From an uncultured Chthonomonas sp. (GTDB taxonomy: Bacteria; Armatimonadota; Chthonomonadetes; Chthonomonadales; CAJBBX01), in contig CAJBBX010000171.1 of assembly GCA_903951425.1 (NCBI GenBank), positions 1 to 33,187 on the forward strand: DNA of 33,187 nt, given 5' to 3'. Position numbers and translations under genes: made by a program. Positions 24,601 through 32,037 of the stretch are shown here, piece by piece. Below the pieces are notes generated by a model. It ran no database searches. It was not told the DNA's origin and saw nothing but the letters and a program-made list of their open reading frames with translations. The stretch's first letter is position 1; each line of letters starts with the position of its first letter.

Positions 24601-24912
24601 GTCGGACCAGGAGGCAGGGTTAATCCAGAACGCGATGGTGAAGGCCCCGCTGATGTTGGCTGCCGCCGCATCGAGCGCCTCGAGGTAGTCCGTCCGCCCG
24701 TTCAGTTCCGCCGCCGGACCCGCGACGCCGCGAACCCACTTGCCGCCCGCCATGGTCAGGCCGCAGCCGCCCGATGCCTCCCGAACGACGCTCCCGCTTC
24801 CCTCGCGGAAGAGCCAGCGCATCGGCGGCGCGCCGGCCCTGGCGGCGATCGGCAGGGCCGGCAGGCAAAGGAGAAGGGCCCAGAGGCGTGCGGCGCGGTT
24901 TCGTGGCATCAT
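21661..24912 (-). CDS. Exported LamG plus double pectate-lyase-superfamily protein
   Basis: 1083 residues. ATG at 24912 or 24909; no strong ribosome site. Signal peptide to about Ala27. A LamG/concanavalin-like domain spans about 30-235 (FTIAFWINPASW, WQHWAVTCDPAARAVTWYKNGK, DGLIDTVEITHRAWSP). A first right-handed beta-helix follows with the Pectate_lyase_3 opening (DAGAMGDGVTDDTAAFQAAM, about 272-291, then GGGTVFVPSGRYVL). A second one starts near 690 with PGDDTAAIQAALDQA and GGGAVLLPAGIYSLRGG. Each opening is followed by VPTGVxLRG. The family includes polygalacturonases and other uronan or rhamnose-glycan lyases/hydrolases. Catalytic Asp/His residues of GH28 are not obvious. Transcribed towards the esterase gene and divergently from the 25019 operon. 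Confidence 0.85.
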   Translation of the reverse strand: MMPRNRAARLWALLLCLPALPIAARAGAPPMRWLFREGSGSVVREASGGCGLTMAGGKWVRGVAGPAAELNGRTDYLEALDAAAANISGAFTIAFWINPASWSDQYSAGVVSKKRSDATPGYVIYGDGAVPTKITLRIAGTAGGHAMLTSASDVDEDVWQHWAVTCDPAARAVTWYKNGKPDKRYEGILIGDTSNDTPLRVGHAHTWNGHFDGLIDTVEITHRAWSPTEVRREAASRSASIRPAPRVAGRWRVVKPRFATADLVVARCTVRDAGAMGDGVTDDTAAFQAAMGATSRAGGGTVFVPSGRYVLRGDLRVPTGVTLRGEWERPRPGAPVRGTVLMAYPGRGEADGRPFIALRQCTGLRDLAIWYPEQSPARIVPYPFCIEQMGSASASVEHVTLVNAYQGIRTNYGSYLHFFHGIYGSPLSIGLEIDFVSDTGRVDEVDFGPELWSASGLPGSPAHGGPHAAWMRANGTGMLFRRYEWIYSAFVNLRGYQTGIRMVNSDTFGETNGQMYKVRVERCGIGVDVLNANFAGLSFTRCTLSGDEFGIVTRPTFNSRLLLHTCTLTGGRRAALLDGIANQSILMQKCALTGGVERVRGDLVMLGCTLSSSGEHLRLGREAATVKVAGTTYREPARIVNECASGRVTLSDEAAASTPAPDIAMPEDRRLQPSRPLLFVVKARPRGPKQGLPGDDTAAIQAALDQARAAGGGAVLLPAGIYSLRGGLTVPTGVELRGVYDVQHHTKGWGSLVRVFAGRGDEKARPAVVLQAGAGLRGLAFYYPEQRFEAVTPYPYLVQGRGAGVYIVNVTGVNPYRFIDLATYRCDRHTVQYAAGAPLRVGIAVGGGSRGGQVRSVQFNSHYWAWSPLPDCPGVAPGKGNPAWQYQYGHLEAFVLGSCLDEFQYQNTVFGSRIGLRCLSENGAGPGGLILGHGTDGSLISMQFDGAAPGGIDVVNSQLVSMDCAGLPFSLDKAYVRCGAGLRSEVRMINTTLWGSPPHSAAVYGGALTIDLASFCQFGTMLVTGGSLRATAAFFGQPLNPQPELDVRPPGRAAVTACLSPFGLRRSMATPPGAVEEALGGGR

Positions 24913-25018
24913 GCCCGTAGGTTACCACCGCGCCGGGAGGCGATCCGCTCCGCCGCGGCGAACCTTGGCGGTGTCACCACAGGCGCGGCACAGGCGCCGA
25001 CCGTGCGAGGGAATGCAT

Positions 25019-25669
25019 ATGCTGATGGTCGCCACATGGGGTCTCGTCGCCTTGCTTTCGGTGGGCCCGACCGTTCGGACCCTCACGCCCAGGACTACCG
25101 CCGACTACGGCTCGGGCGCCACGGCGCAGACCGACTGGTACAGCCCCGGCGGGCCGGGGCCGAAGGTCGGCGTCTTCGTGGGACACCCGAACAGCCTGGC
25201 GCGCGGCGACCGGGCGCTGGTGCGCTTCGACCTGGCGCCCTACCTGTTGCCGCCGGTCGCCGACGCCCCGGTCCGCGCCGCCTCCCTCACCTTCCGCGTG
25301 GAAGCCGTGGCAGGCAAGGCCGCCGCCCGCCGCATCGAGGTAAGCCACCTCCGGTACGACGCCTCCTCGCTGGGCGGCATCGACACCGTCAACAAGGAGG
25401 CCAATGTGGTCGGGACCATCACCGTCCGGCGCGACGCAACCCAGCCCTGCCGCCTAGATGTCACTGCCTGCGTGAAGGCCGACCTCTGGAAGGGCAACCG
25501 CTACAGCACGTACCGCTTCCGCGATATCGACGCCGAGGCCGCGGGCAATCCGGAGATGCAGCCGACCGGGGTGGTGATCTACCTGAACGGCGCACTGCCT
25601 GCGCTGGAGGTTGAGGAGGGGGAGCTGCAAGTCGAAAGTCGAAAGGGGAAAGTCGAAAGTGACAGGTGA
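25019..25669 (+). CDS. Exported DNRLRE-type carbohydrate-binding-like protein
   Basis: 216 residues. Three in-frame ATGs lie at 25013, 25019 and 25025; the GAGGGA at 25006-25011 is best spaced for 25019. Signal-like hydrophobic start (MLMVATWGLVALLSVGPTV). The body has the DNRLRE/CBM96-like pattern: tandem-sheet beta domain with ARGDRALVRFDLAPYL, an AASLTFRVEA strand, VTACVKADLWKGNRYSTYRF and a PTGVVIYLNG end. Such domains bind polysaccharide or pack against catalytic partners. The last ~15 residues (LQVESRKGKVESDR) are translated from a GTCGAAAG direct repeat and are probably not functional. It overlaps the next gene by 11 nt in another frame. Confidence 0.72.
   Translation: MLMVATWGLVALLSVGPTVRTLTPRTTADYGSGATAQTDWYSPGGPGPKVGVFVGHPNSLARGDRALVRFDLAPYLLPPVADAPVRAASLTFRVEAVAGKAAARRIEVSHLRYDASSLGGIDTVNKEANVVGTITVRRDATQPCRLDVTACVKADLWKGNRYSTYRFRDIDAEAAGNPEMQPTGVVIYLNGALPALEVEEGELQVESRKGKVESDR
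25630..25661 (+). repeat. GTCGAAAG short direct repeats at a gene junction
   Basis: GTCGAAAG occurs three times (25631-25638, 25638-25645, 25652-25659, sharing edge bases), the last two separated by GGGAAA. It extends the upstream reading frame and at the same time supplies an AGGGG (25644-25648) ahead of the GTG start of the DUF4838 gene. Similar AGTCGAAAG runs are a common low-complexity intergenic repeat in bacterial genomes. Confidence 0.6.
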
Positions 25670-28013
25670 GCGACGATTACCCCTTGGGGCGCTGGCGGCA
25701 TTGGTCGTGCTGGCTCCGGCCTGTTCCACTGCGGCCGTTCTGGTGCGCGATGGTCGGCCTGCGGCCACGATCGTGCTGGCCGTCTCGGCGCCGGACAGCG
25801 TGCGCTACGCCGCCGACGAGCTGCAGCGCTACCTGGAGAAGGTGAGCGGGGCCCGGCTACCGATCCGCACCGCCGCCTCCCCCGGCGCGTGCCTCTATGT
25901 CGGCGAGAGCGCGTGGACCCGGAAGCTGGGGCTGAGCGTGCGGGGCCTCAGGCCGGACGGCTTCCGCATCGCCTCGGGGCCCAACTGGGTGGCCGTCGTG
26001 GGGCGCGACACCGCGGGTCCGCCGATCTCCGGCATTCGCAACCCCTGGCGGGCCGTCGAAGTGATCAACAGCCGGCTGAAGCTTGGCGCGTTCGGCGAGG
26101 CGGGCACGCTCTATGGCGTCTACCGGCTGCTGGAGGATGTGTGCGGCATCCGCTGGTACATGCCCGGCGACCTGGGCACGGTGATCCCGACGCGCCGCAC
26201 GATCGACACCGGCCAGATCAGCCTGAGCGTCTCCCCCGACTTCGAGTACCGGTACCCCTGGTTCTGCAACTTCGCCGACTCCGAGGACGACGCCCGGTGG
26301 TTCCGCATGGCCGGGTTCGGCGCCCCGGCGCCGGCCCAGTGCATCGACTCGTTCGCTATGTTCCTGAAGCATAAGGAGGCGCACCCGGAGTACTTCGCCC
26401 TCATCGGTGGGCAGCGCGACTTCACCAACCTCTCCTGCATCACCGGGGGCGGCAACCTCTGCCTCTCGAACCCCGGCCTGGTGGCGCAGTGCGTCGCCGA
26501 CATCCGCGACTACTTCCGCGCCAACCCCGGCCAGTCGACCTTCCCGCTCTCGCCCAACGACGGCATGACGAAGGTATGCGAATGCCCCGACTGCCGGAAG
26601 CAGGTGGACCCCGGCCAGGGCGAGGCGGGCAAGTTCTCCAACCTCGTCTGGACGTTCGTCGACAAGGTCGCCCGCGGCGTGGCGAAGGCCTGCCCCGGCA
26701 AGTTCGTCGGCGCCATCGCCTACGAGCGCTACAACGCGCCGCCCACGCGGCTGGCCCGGCTGAGCCCCAACGTCGCGGTCATGATCTGCCAGAGCCGCAG
26801 CTCCTTCGTCGACCCCAAGCGGCGGGCAGAGGCTCGGAAGGCCATCGACGGCTGGCGCACTCGGGCGAGCCGCATCTACCTCTGGGAGTACTACCTCTTC
26901 AGCTGGCCTCCCATGCGCGGCTTCCCGGTCTTCTTCCCGCACCTGCTGGCGCGTGACATGGCGAGCCTGAAGGGCATCAGCCGGGGCGAGTTCATCGAGG
27001 CCGAGAGCGGCGTCGGCGGCACGACCCGGATGGATTGCCCCGGCATGGCGCACCTGAACCTCTACCTGACCGCCCGCCTCATGTGGCGGGCCGACCAGAG
27101 CGTCGATGCGCTGCTGGAGGAGTACTACTCCGCGTTCTACGGCCCCGCGCGGAAGCCCATGAAGGCCTTCTGGACCGCGGCTGAGGAGGCCTGGACGGCC
27201 CGCGGCGCGTCGGGCAACCCGATCAACATCTACACGCGCGGCGACCTGGCCCGCCTCGCCTCCTGCCTCGACCAGGCCGTCGCAGCCACCGCCGAGGGAT
27301 CCGACTACCGGAAGCGCGTGGACCTGATCCGCGACGAGTTCACGCCCGCCCGGCGCAAGCTTTCGCACGCGCTCGTCGTCAACCCGCCCCGGCTGTCGCT
27401 GAAGGGCCCAGGCCCTGCCGTGCGGATCGACGGACGGCTGGACGACGAGGCATGGAAGGACGCGGAGCCCTTCGCGTTCGTCACCAACGACGGCGAGGCC
27501 GCCCCGTACAAGACCTGGAGCTACGCCGCGTGGGATGCGGAGAACCTCGTTCTCGCCTTCTCGAACTACGACCCGGAGATGGGCAAGCTGACCGCCCGCG
27601 CCGTCCGCCGCGACCAGGACTACGCGCCCGGCATGTGGGACGACGACTCCATCGAGATCTTCCTCTCGCCCGACCCGGCCAAGCGCGGCAACTACCGCCA
27701 GTTCATCATCAACGCCGACGGGCTCATATGGGACGCCCGGACCCGCGACGGCGCGCCCGGCATGGAGCTGGCCTGGAACGGCGGCGCCGCCGCCGTCACG
27801 AGGCGCGAGCCCAACCGCTGGGTGCTGGAGGTGAGCATCCCCTTCCGCGACCTCGGGCTGTCGGGCCCCATGGAGGGCAAGGCCATCGCCGCCAACTTCT
27901 ACCGCAACCGCTACTGCGGCGGCCCGGCGGTCTATAGCTGCTGGTCGCCGACGCTGACCATCCAGCACGCCAACCCGGACCGGTTCGGGATGATCGAGTT
28001 CGGGAAGCGGTAG
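25659..28013 (+). CDS. Exported DUF4838 hydrolase-like protein with C-terminal CBM9-like domain
   Basis: 784 residues from GTG 25659; AGGGG ends 10 nt upstream and the signal peptide (PLGALAALVVLAPACSTAA) then lies at the N-terminus. TTG 25611 is an alternative. Residues about 28-150: alpha-glucuronidase/GH20-like N-terminal domain (IVLAVSAPDSVRYAADELQRYLEKVSGA). Residues about 185-500: DUF4838 barrel, with HPEYFALIGGQRDF near 240, LCLSNPGLVAQCVADI near 270, the SPNDGMTKVCECPDC cluster near 297-310 (three closely spaced Cys, possibly a metal site), and FFPHLLARDMASLKGISRGEFIEAES near 427-450. Residues about 580-784: CBM9-like fold (VRIDGRLDDEAWKDA, WDDDSIEIFLSPDP, WVLEVSIPFRDLGL). DUF4838 proteins are relatives of glycosidases; substrate unknown, uronic-acid glycans are plausible. 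Confidence 0.88.
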   Translation: MTGERRLPLGALAALVVLAPACSTAAVLVRDGRPAATIVLAVSAPDSVRYAADELQRYLEKVSGARLPIRTAASPGACLYVGESAWTRKLGLSVRGLRPDGFRIASGPNWVAVVGRDTAGPPISGIRNPWRAVEVINSRLKLGAFGEAGTLYGVYRLLEDVCGIRWYMPGDLGTVIPTRRTIDTGQISLSVSPDFEYRYPWFCNFADSEDDARWFRMAGFGAPAPAQCIDSFAMFLKHKEAHPEYFALIGGQRDFTNLSCITGGGNLCLSNPGLVAQCVADIRDYFRANPGQSTFPLSPNDGMTKVCECPDCRKQVDPGQGEAGKFSNLVWTFVDKVARGVAKACPGKFVGAIAYERYNAPPTRLARLSPNVAVMICQSRSSFVDPKRRAEARKAIDGWRTRASRIYLWEYYLFSWPPMRGFPVFFPHLLARDMASLKGISRGEFIEAESGVGGTTRMDCPGMAHLNLYLTARLMWRADQSVDALLEEYYSAFYGPARKPMKAFWTAAEEAWTARGASGNPINIYTRGDLARLASCLDQAVAATAEGSDYRKRVDLIRDEFTPARRKLSHALVVNPPRLSLKGPGPAVRIDGRLDDEAWKDAEPFAFVTNDGEAAPYKTWSYAAWDAENLVLAFSNYDPEMGKLTARAVRRDQDYAPGMWDDDSIEIFLSPDPAKRGNYRQFIINADGLIWDARTRDGAPGMELAWNGGAAAVTRREPNRWVLEVSIPFRDLGLSGPMEGKAIAANFYRNRYCGGPAVYSCWSPTLTIQHANPDRFGMIEFGKR

Positions 28014-28026
28014 CGGCGCACACGCC

Positions 28027-28788
28027 ATGGCCACCCAGATAGCCCGCATCGCCCTGCTCTCGCTGGCCGTCGCCGCGCAGGCCGGCGCGGGGCCGCGCAT
28101 CGAGCGGATCGCGCCGCCGGAGCAGGGCTTCTTCGGCAAGCGGCTCGTGGCCCGGGGCATCGTCGTCAAGGCCCACGAGTGCGTGGCCGACGCAGCCCTG
28201 CGCGAAGCGGCGAGGCGCATCGGAGCCATGCTCGCCCGCCTGCCCGATGCCGCTTCCCGCATGGCGAGCGCCGGAGTGGAGCTGCACGTCATCGGCCGCG
28301 ACCAGGTCACCTCCGACCTGCCCGACCACCGGGCCTGGCGCGGCAAGCCCTTCGACGGCGCGCTGACCATCGACGAGCGGACCCGAGGGGTGGGCGGGCT
28401 CCACGCCTCGTGCGGCGAGGAGAACCTGCTGCGCCTGCCCGGCGACCGGTATGCCGGCCGCGACATCTGCAGCCACGAGTTCGCACACACGCTGATGGAG
28501 TACGGGCTCACACCCGAAGGCCGCGAGCGCATCCGCGACGCCTGGCGGCATGCCCGCGACGCAGGCCTCTGGCCCGGCGCCTATGCGCTCACCAACGCGG
28601 GCGAGTACTTCGCCGAACTCACCATGTGGCGCTTCGGCGCCCGAGGCGATCCGGGCCGCATCGAGCCCCGACCGCGGCCCGGACCCGCCTGGCTCAAGGG
28701 TTACGACCCCGAGGGCTGGGCCGCGCTGGAGGCCGTCTACGTCCCCGAGCGACGCCGCTCGGCGCCTCGGCGGTCCGAGGGCCATTGA
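28027..28788 (+). CDS. Exported zinc metallopeptidase-like protein (HExxH ... EYFAE)
   Basis: 253 residues from ATG 28027, 13 nt after the upstream stop; ribosome site weak, coupling likely. Short signal peptide (to about Ala21). ICSHEFAHTLMEYGL places the zincin motif HEFAH at 150-154, and NAGEYFAELTMW at 190-201 supplies Glu193 or Glu197 as the third ligand, the gluzincin layout seen in proteins related to the anthrax lethal-factor catalytic domain. The CGEENLLRLPGD segment before it may line the cleft. The C-terminal 15 residues are basic and look unstructured. Role: an extracellular peptidase made with glycan-active partners, perhaps for glycoproteins or for processing of the co-exported enzymes. 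Last gene of the operon; its stop overlaps a promoter. Confidence 0.78.
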   Translation: MATQIARIALLSLAVAAQAGAGPRIERIAPPEQGFFGKRLVARGIVVKAHECVADAALREAARRIGAMLARLPDAASRMASAGVELHVIGRDQVTSDLPDHRAWRGKPFDGALTIDERTRGVGGLHASCGEENLLRLPGDRYAGRDICSHEFAHTLMEYGLTPEGRERIRDAWRHARDAGLWPGAYALTNAGEYFAELTMWRFGARGDPGRIEPRPRPGPAWLKGYDPEGWAALEAVYVPERRRSAPRRSEGH

Positions 28789-28813
28789 CACGCCCGCGCG
28801 TCGCCGGTAGTAT
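28785..28813 (+). promoter_or_regulatory. Sigma70-type promoter for the BTAD regulator
   Basis: TTGACA (28785-28790, perfect -35) is followed at exactly 17 nt by TAGTAT (28808-28813, 4/6 to TATAAT). The -35 box contains the TGA stop of the peptidase gene. Predicted start of transcription is near 28820, leaving a ~45-nt leader before ATG 28866. Confidence 0.72.
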
Positions 28814-28865
28814 GCCGGGTATGTGACCGGTTCGCCGCAGCCCCGGTCGCCAGACTGGACCGCAC

Positions 28866-31829
28866 ATGCTCCAGCCAATGTGGCAAATGCAACTGCTCGG
28901 GGACGTCCGGGTCTACGGTCCCGGCGGCCGCGTCATCACGAAGTTCCTCACGAGCAAGCACGCACTCCTGCTCGCCTACCTGACCTACAAGCCGGGCGCG
29001 GTCCATGCCCGCGATGTGCTGATCGACCTGCTCTGGCCGGGCTCCAGGCCCGACGCGGGCAAGTCCAACCTGCGCGCCGTGCTCACCTCGTTGCGCAAGC
29101 AGCTGGAGCCCGCCGACCTGGGCGTTGCCGTCATCGACGCGGACAGGCTCGTGGCACGGGTCATCCCCGGCGCCATCGGGTCGGACGCCGCCCTGTTCGA
29201 CGCCGAGCTTGCGGCCGCTGCCGGCGCCGGCTCGGCCGCCGAGCGGATGGCCTGCCTGGAGCGCGCCGCCGCGGCATACCAGGGCGAGCTGATGCCCTGG
29301 CACTACCACGACTGGGTGATCCGCGAGCGTGAGAGGCTGGCCGACAGGTACGTCAAGGCGCTGGCCCAGCTCGCCGACCTGAAGCACAAGGCGGGCGCCA
29401 TCGGAGACGCGATCCACTGGGCGAAGAGGGCCGTCGAAGTGGACCCCTCGATCGAGGACCTCCAGTGCCGACTCATCCGCCTCTACCGGCAGGCGGGCCG
29501 CAACGCCGACGCCGCGCGCCAGGGCGCCGCCATGCGCCACGCTGTGGAAGGCGAGCTGGAGGTTCCGCTGGGCAAGGCCGCCCTCGAACTGCTGGAGCAG
29601 TTGCCGCCGACGCCGGGCCGACGCCCGGAGCCCGCGGCGCCCAGGCGCGTCCGAGCGCGGGCGAAGCCCGCCCTGCAGCCGGAGCCGCCCGCAGCAGCCT
29701 CGACGGCCAACCGGCTCCCGGCGCCCAGCACCAGCTTCATCGCCCGCGAGGAAGAGATCAACGCCCTGCTCGCCCTGCTGGAAGCGGATCTGCCCCGGCT
29801 GATCACGCTTACAGGCGGTCCGGGGGCGGGCAAGACGCGGCTGGCGCAGGAGTGCGGCCGGCGCGTGGCCCAGCTTGGGGCGCGCTCGGTCTGGTGGGCG
29901 CCGCTTGCCGGGGTCACCGATCCGGGCTCCGTGGTCGAAGCTGTGGCTCGCGCCGTCAGCCCCAAGCCGCCGACGGGCCCCGACTTCGTGCCCGGCATCG
30001 CCTCGGCCCTGGGCGGCGGCCCGAGCCTGCTGATCCTCGACAACGCGGAGCATGTGATCGACGCCTGCGCCGACCTGGTCGGCGCCCTGCTCGCCGAGTG
30101 CCCTTCCCTCACCTGCATGGTCACCTCCAGGCAACGGCTCGCGTTGAGCGGCGAACAGGAGATCCCCGTGGCGCCGCTGGAGGTCCCGGCCTGGGACGCG
30201 GCCCTGGACGATCTGGCCCTGTGCCCGAGCGTCCGGCTCTTTATGGATCGCGCCCGCCTTGTGCGGCCCGACTTCGCGCTGGCCGCCGGCAACGCTCAGG
30301 ACGTGGCGGACCTCTGCGCCCGGCTGGAGGGCGTGCCGCTGGCGATCGAGCTTGCGGCGCCGCTGGTCCGGTCGCTCTCCGCGCGCCAAATCCTGTCGGG
30401 CGTCACCACCAGCCTGGGCCTACCGGAGAGCGGCAGCCGCGACGTGGCGCCCCGCCACCGCAGCGTGCGCGCCGCGATCCAGTGGAGCTACGACCTTCTG
30501 CCGCCCCCACCCCAGCGCTTCCTCGCGGCCATGTCGGTCTTCCGCGGAGGCTGGACCGGCGATGCCGTGGGCTCCCTCTGGACCGATGCCGCCGCCTATC
30601 CCCTGCTGGACAGCCTTGTGGAGCGGTCGCTGATCACCGCCCATGACGTCGACGGCGAGATGCGCTACGGTCTGCTGGAGGCCGTGCGCGACTTCGCCGC
30701 CGGCAAGGTGACTGACGCCGACGCCCCGGTCCTGGCCACGCGGCATTCGAACCACTTCGCATCGCTGGCCGAGCAGGCCGGCGCGGGCATGAAGTCCGGC
30801 GATCAGGCCCACTGGGTCCGCCGCCTCGATGCCGAGCGCGACAACCTGGCCGCGGCGCTGGAGTGGGCCACCGGCGCCGAGCCCGCCGCCGCGCTCCGCA
30901 TGGCGGCGGCGTTGGCCCAGTTCTGGTTCGTCCGGGGCTACCTCACCGAAGGCCGCGCCGGCCTGCGGCGCGCCCTGGCCGCAAGCCGAGCCACCAGCGC
31001 CGACCCGGAGCTGCAGGCGCGTGGCCTCAGCGCCATGGCGGTCCTGGCAGCCGCGCAGGGCGACACGGGCGCCGCTCTCGCCGGCGCCCGCGAGGCCGTC
31101 GACCTCATACGCGGTTTGGGCGACACGGAGGCGCTCGCCGCCGCCGTCAACAACCTCGCGGTGGCGGCCACGTCGGCGGAGGAGTTCCAGCAGGCCGAGG
31201 CCGGGTTCCGCGAGGCGCTTGCGCTCTTCCGCCGGCGTGGCGCGGTCGGCCATGCCGCCACGGCGCTGGGCAACCTGGGCAGCATCTTGCTCTACCAGGG
31301 CCGCCCCCAGGAAGCGCGGGCGCTCCTGGAAGAGAGCCTGCGCAGCAAGGAGCGCCTGGGCCAGAGCCGCAGCGTTGCCGTATCGCTGCACAACATGGCC
31401 GAGGCCGCGCGCGTCTGTGGCGATCCGGTCGAGGCCCAGGAGCTGCTGCGGACCAGCCTGAAGGTGCGCTGGGCGGTTGGCGAGCGCGTCGAGATCCCCG
31501 CCTCGCTGCTGCTCCTCGCCGGCGTCACGCTGCAGCTCGGAGCGCCGGAACGGGCCGCCACCCTGCTGGGAGCGGCCGATGCCGTGCGGCACGCCGTGGG
31601 CGCCGAGATGCTGCCCGCCGACGTCTCCGAGGACGAGAAGGTGCGCGACCTCGTGCGGCGCGCCCTGCCCTCGGGCGCCTACCTTCGGCGCACCGCCGAC
31701 GGGCGCTCCATGCCGCCGGCGGAGTGCGTCGGCTACGCCCTGGGCAGCGCCATCCTCCCCTCCAGACGACGCGCCATCGCCGCCGTCCCGCCGCAGCCGG
31801 CCGCCCCTACCCCGACCGCCGAAGCGTAG
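28866..31829 (+). CDS. SARP/BTAD - NB-ARC - TPR transcriptional regulator
   Basis: 987 residues from ATG 28866; no classic ribosome site is seen, and ATG 28878 or 28884 (Met5, Met7) are alternatives. Residues about 7-100: OmpR/PhoB-like winged helix (LTSKHALLLAYLTYKPGAVHARDVLIDLLWPG, SNLRAVLTSLRKQL). About 105-245: bacterial transcriptional activator (BTAD) domain of helical repeats, ending RLYRQAGRNADAARQ. About 290-560: STAND/NB-ARC ATPase with Walker A GGPGAGKT (317-324), Walker B LLILDNAEH (about 387-395), a TSRQRLAL sensor and GVPLAIELAA. About 670-945: TPR repeats. There is no C-terminal LuxR HTH. Such proteins switch on transcription after a ligand releases the ATPase. It may govern neighbouring exported-enzyme genes; no operator was identified. 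Confidence 0.93.
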   Translation: MLQPMWQMQLLGDVRVYGPGGRVITKFLTSKHALLLAYLTYKPGAVHARDVLIDLLWPGSRPDAGKSNLRAVLTSLRKQLEPADLGVAVIDADRLVARVIPGAIGSDAALFDAELAAAAGAGSAAERMACLERAAAAYQGELMPWHYHDWVIRERERLADRYVKALAQLADLKHKAGAIGDAIHWAKRAVEVDPSIEDLQCRLIRLYRQAGRNADAARQGAAMRHAVEGELEVPLGKAALELLEQLPPTPGRRPEPAAPRRVRARAKPALQPEPPAAASTANRLPAPSTSFIAREEEINALLALLEADLPRLITLTGGPGAGKTRLAQECGRRVAQLGARSVWWAPLAGVTDPGSVVEAVARAVSPKPPTGPDFVPGIASALGGGPSLLILDNAEHVIDACADLVGALLAECPSLTCMVTSRQRLALSGEQEIPVAPLEVPAWDAALDDLALCPSVRLFMDRARLVRPDFALAAGNAQDVADLCARLEGVPLAIELAAPLVRSLSARQILSGVTTSLGLPESGSRDVAPRHRSVRAAIQWSYDLLPPPPQRFLAAMSVFRGGWTGDAVGSLWTDAAAYPLLDSLVERSLITAHDVDGEMRYGLLEAVRDFAAGKVTDADAPVLATRHSNHFASLAEQAGAGMKSGDQAHWVRRLDAERDNLAAALEWATGAEPAAALRMAAALAQFWFVRGYLTEGRAGLRRALAASRATSADPELQARGLSAMAVLAAAQGDTGAALAGAREAVDLIRGLGDTEALAAAVNNLAVAATSAEEFQQAEAGFREALALFRRRGAVGHAATALGNLGSILLYQGRPQEARALLEESLRSKERLGQSRSVAVSLHNMAEAARVCGDPVEAQELLRTSLKVRWAVGERVEIPASLLLLAGVTLQLGAPERAATLLGAADAVRHAVGAEMLPADVSEDEKVRDLVRRALPSGAYLRRTADGRSMPPAECVGYALGSAILPSRRRAIAAVPPQPAAPTPTAEA

Positions 31830-31852
31830 GCCCGCCCCCGGGGCCCGGTCGA

Positions 31853-31866
31853 CCGAACCAGTTCGG
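31853..31866. promoter_or_regulatory. Inverted repeat between the regulator and the small Ig-like protein
   Basis: CCGAAC-CA-GTTCGG is a perfect 6-bp palindrome 24 nt after the regulator stop, just after a CGGTCGACCG palindrome (31846-31855, partly overlapping). It may be a transcription-end hairpin or an operator for the downstream gene; there is no T tract, but a run of six A follows at 31875. Confidence 0.35.
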
Positions 31867-31934
31867 CCCAGCGCGAAAAAACCGACGGACTATTTACAGC
31901 GCTGCACTCCCCTGTCCCTTTCCAAGCACGAACC

Positions 31935-31956
31935 ATGCAGCGGTGATGCAGCGGTG
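31935..31956 (+). repeat. Tandem 11-bp repeat in the leader of the small Ig-like protein
   Basis: ATGCAGCGGTG occurs twice head to tail, 82 nt before the ATG at 32038. Spacing of one helical turn between the copies fits a regulator binding twice on one face, but two copies alone may be chance slippage. Confidence 0.5.
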
Positions 31957-32037
31957 AGCACGGACAATGTCGCCATCGAAGCGCGGAGCCGGGGCACCAT
32001 CGCCCCGATCGGCCGCGCCGAAGAGGGGACAAGGAAC

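Noticed and set aside
25630-25661. GTCGAAAG array as a CRISPR remnant
   Set aside because: Units are 8 bp and nearly adjacent, with no spacers or cas genes.
25857-28532. 891-residue minus-strand open frame opposite the DUF4838 gene
   Set aside because: Shadow of the plus-strand codon bias; no recognisable motif, while DUF4838 and CBM9 motifs are plain on the other strand.
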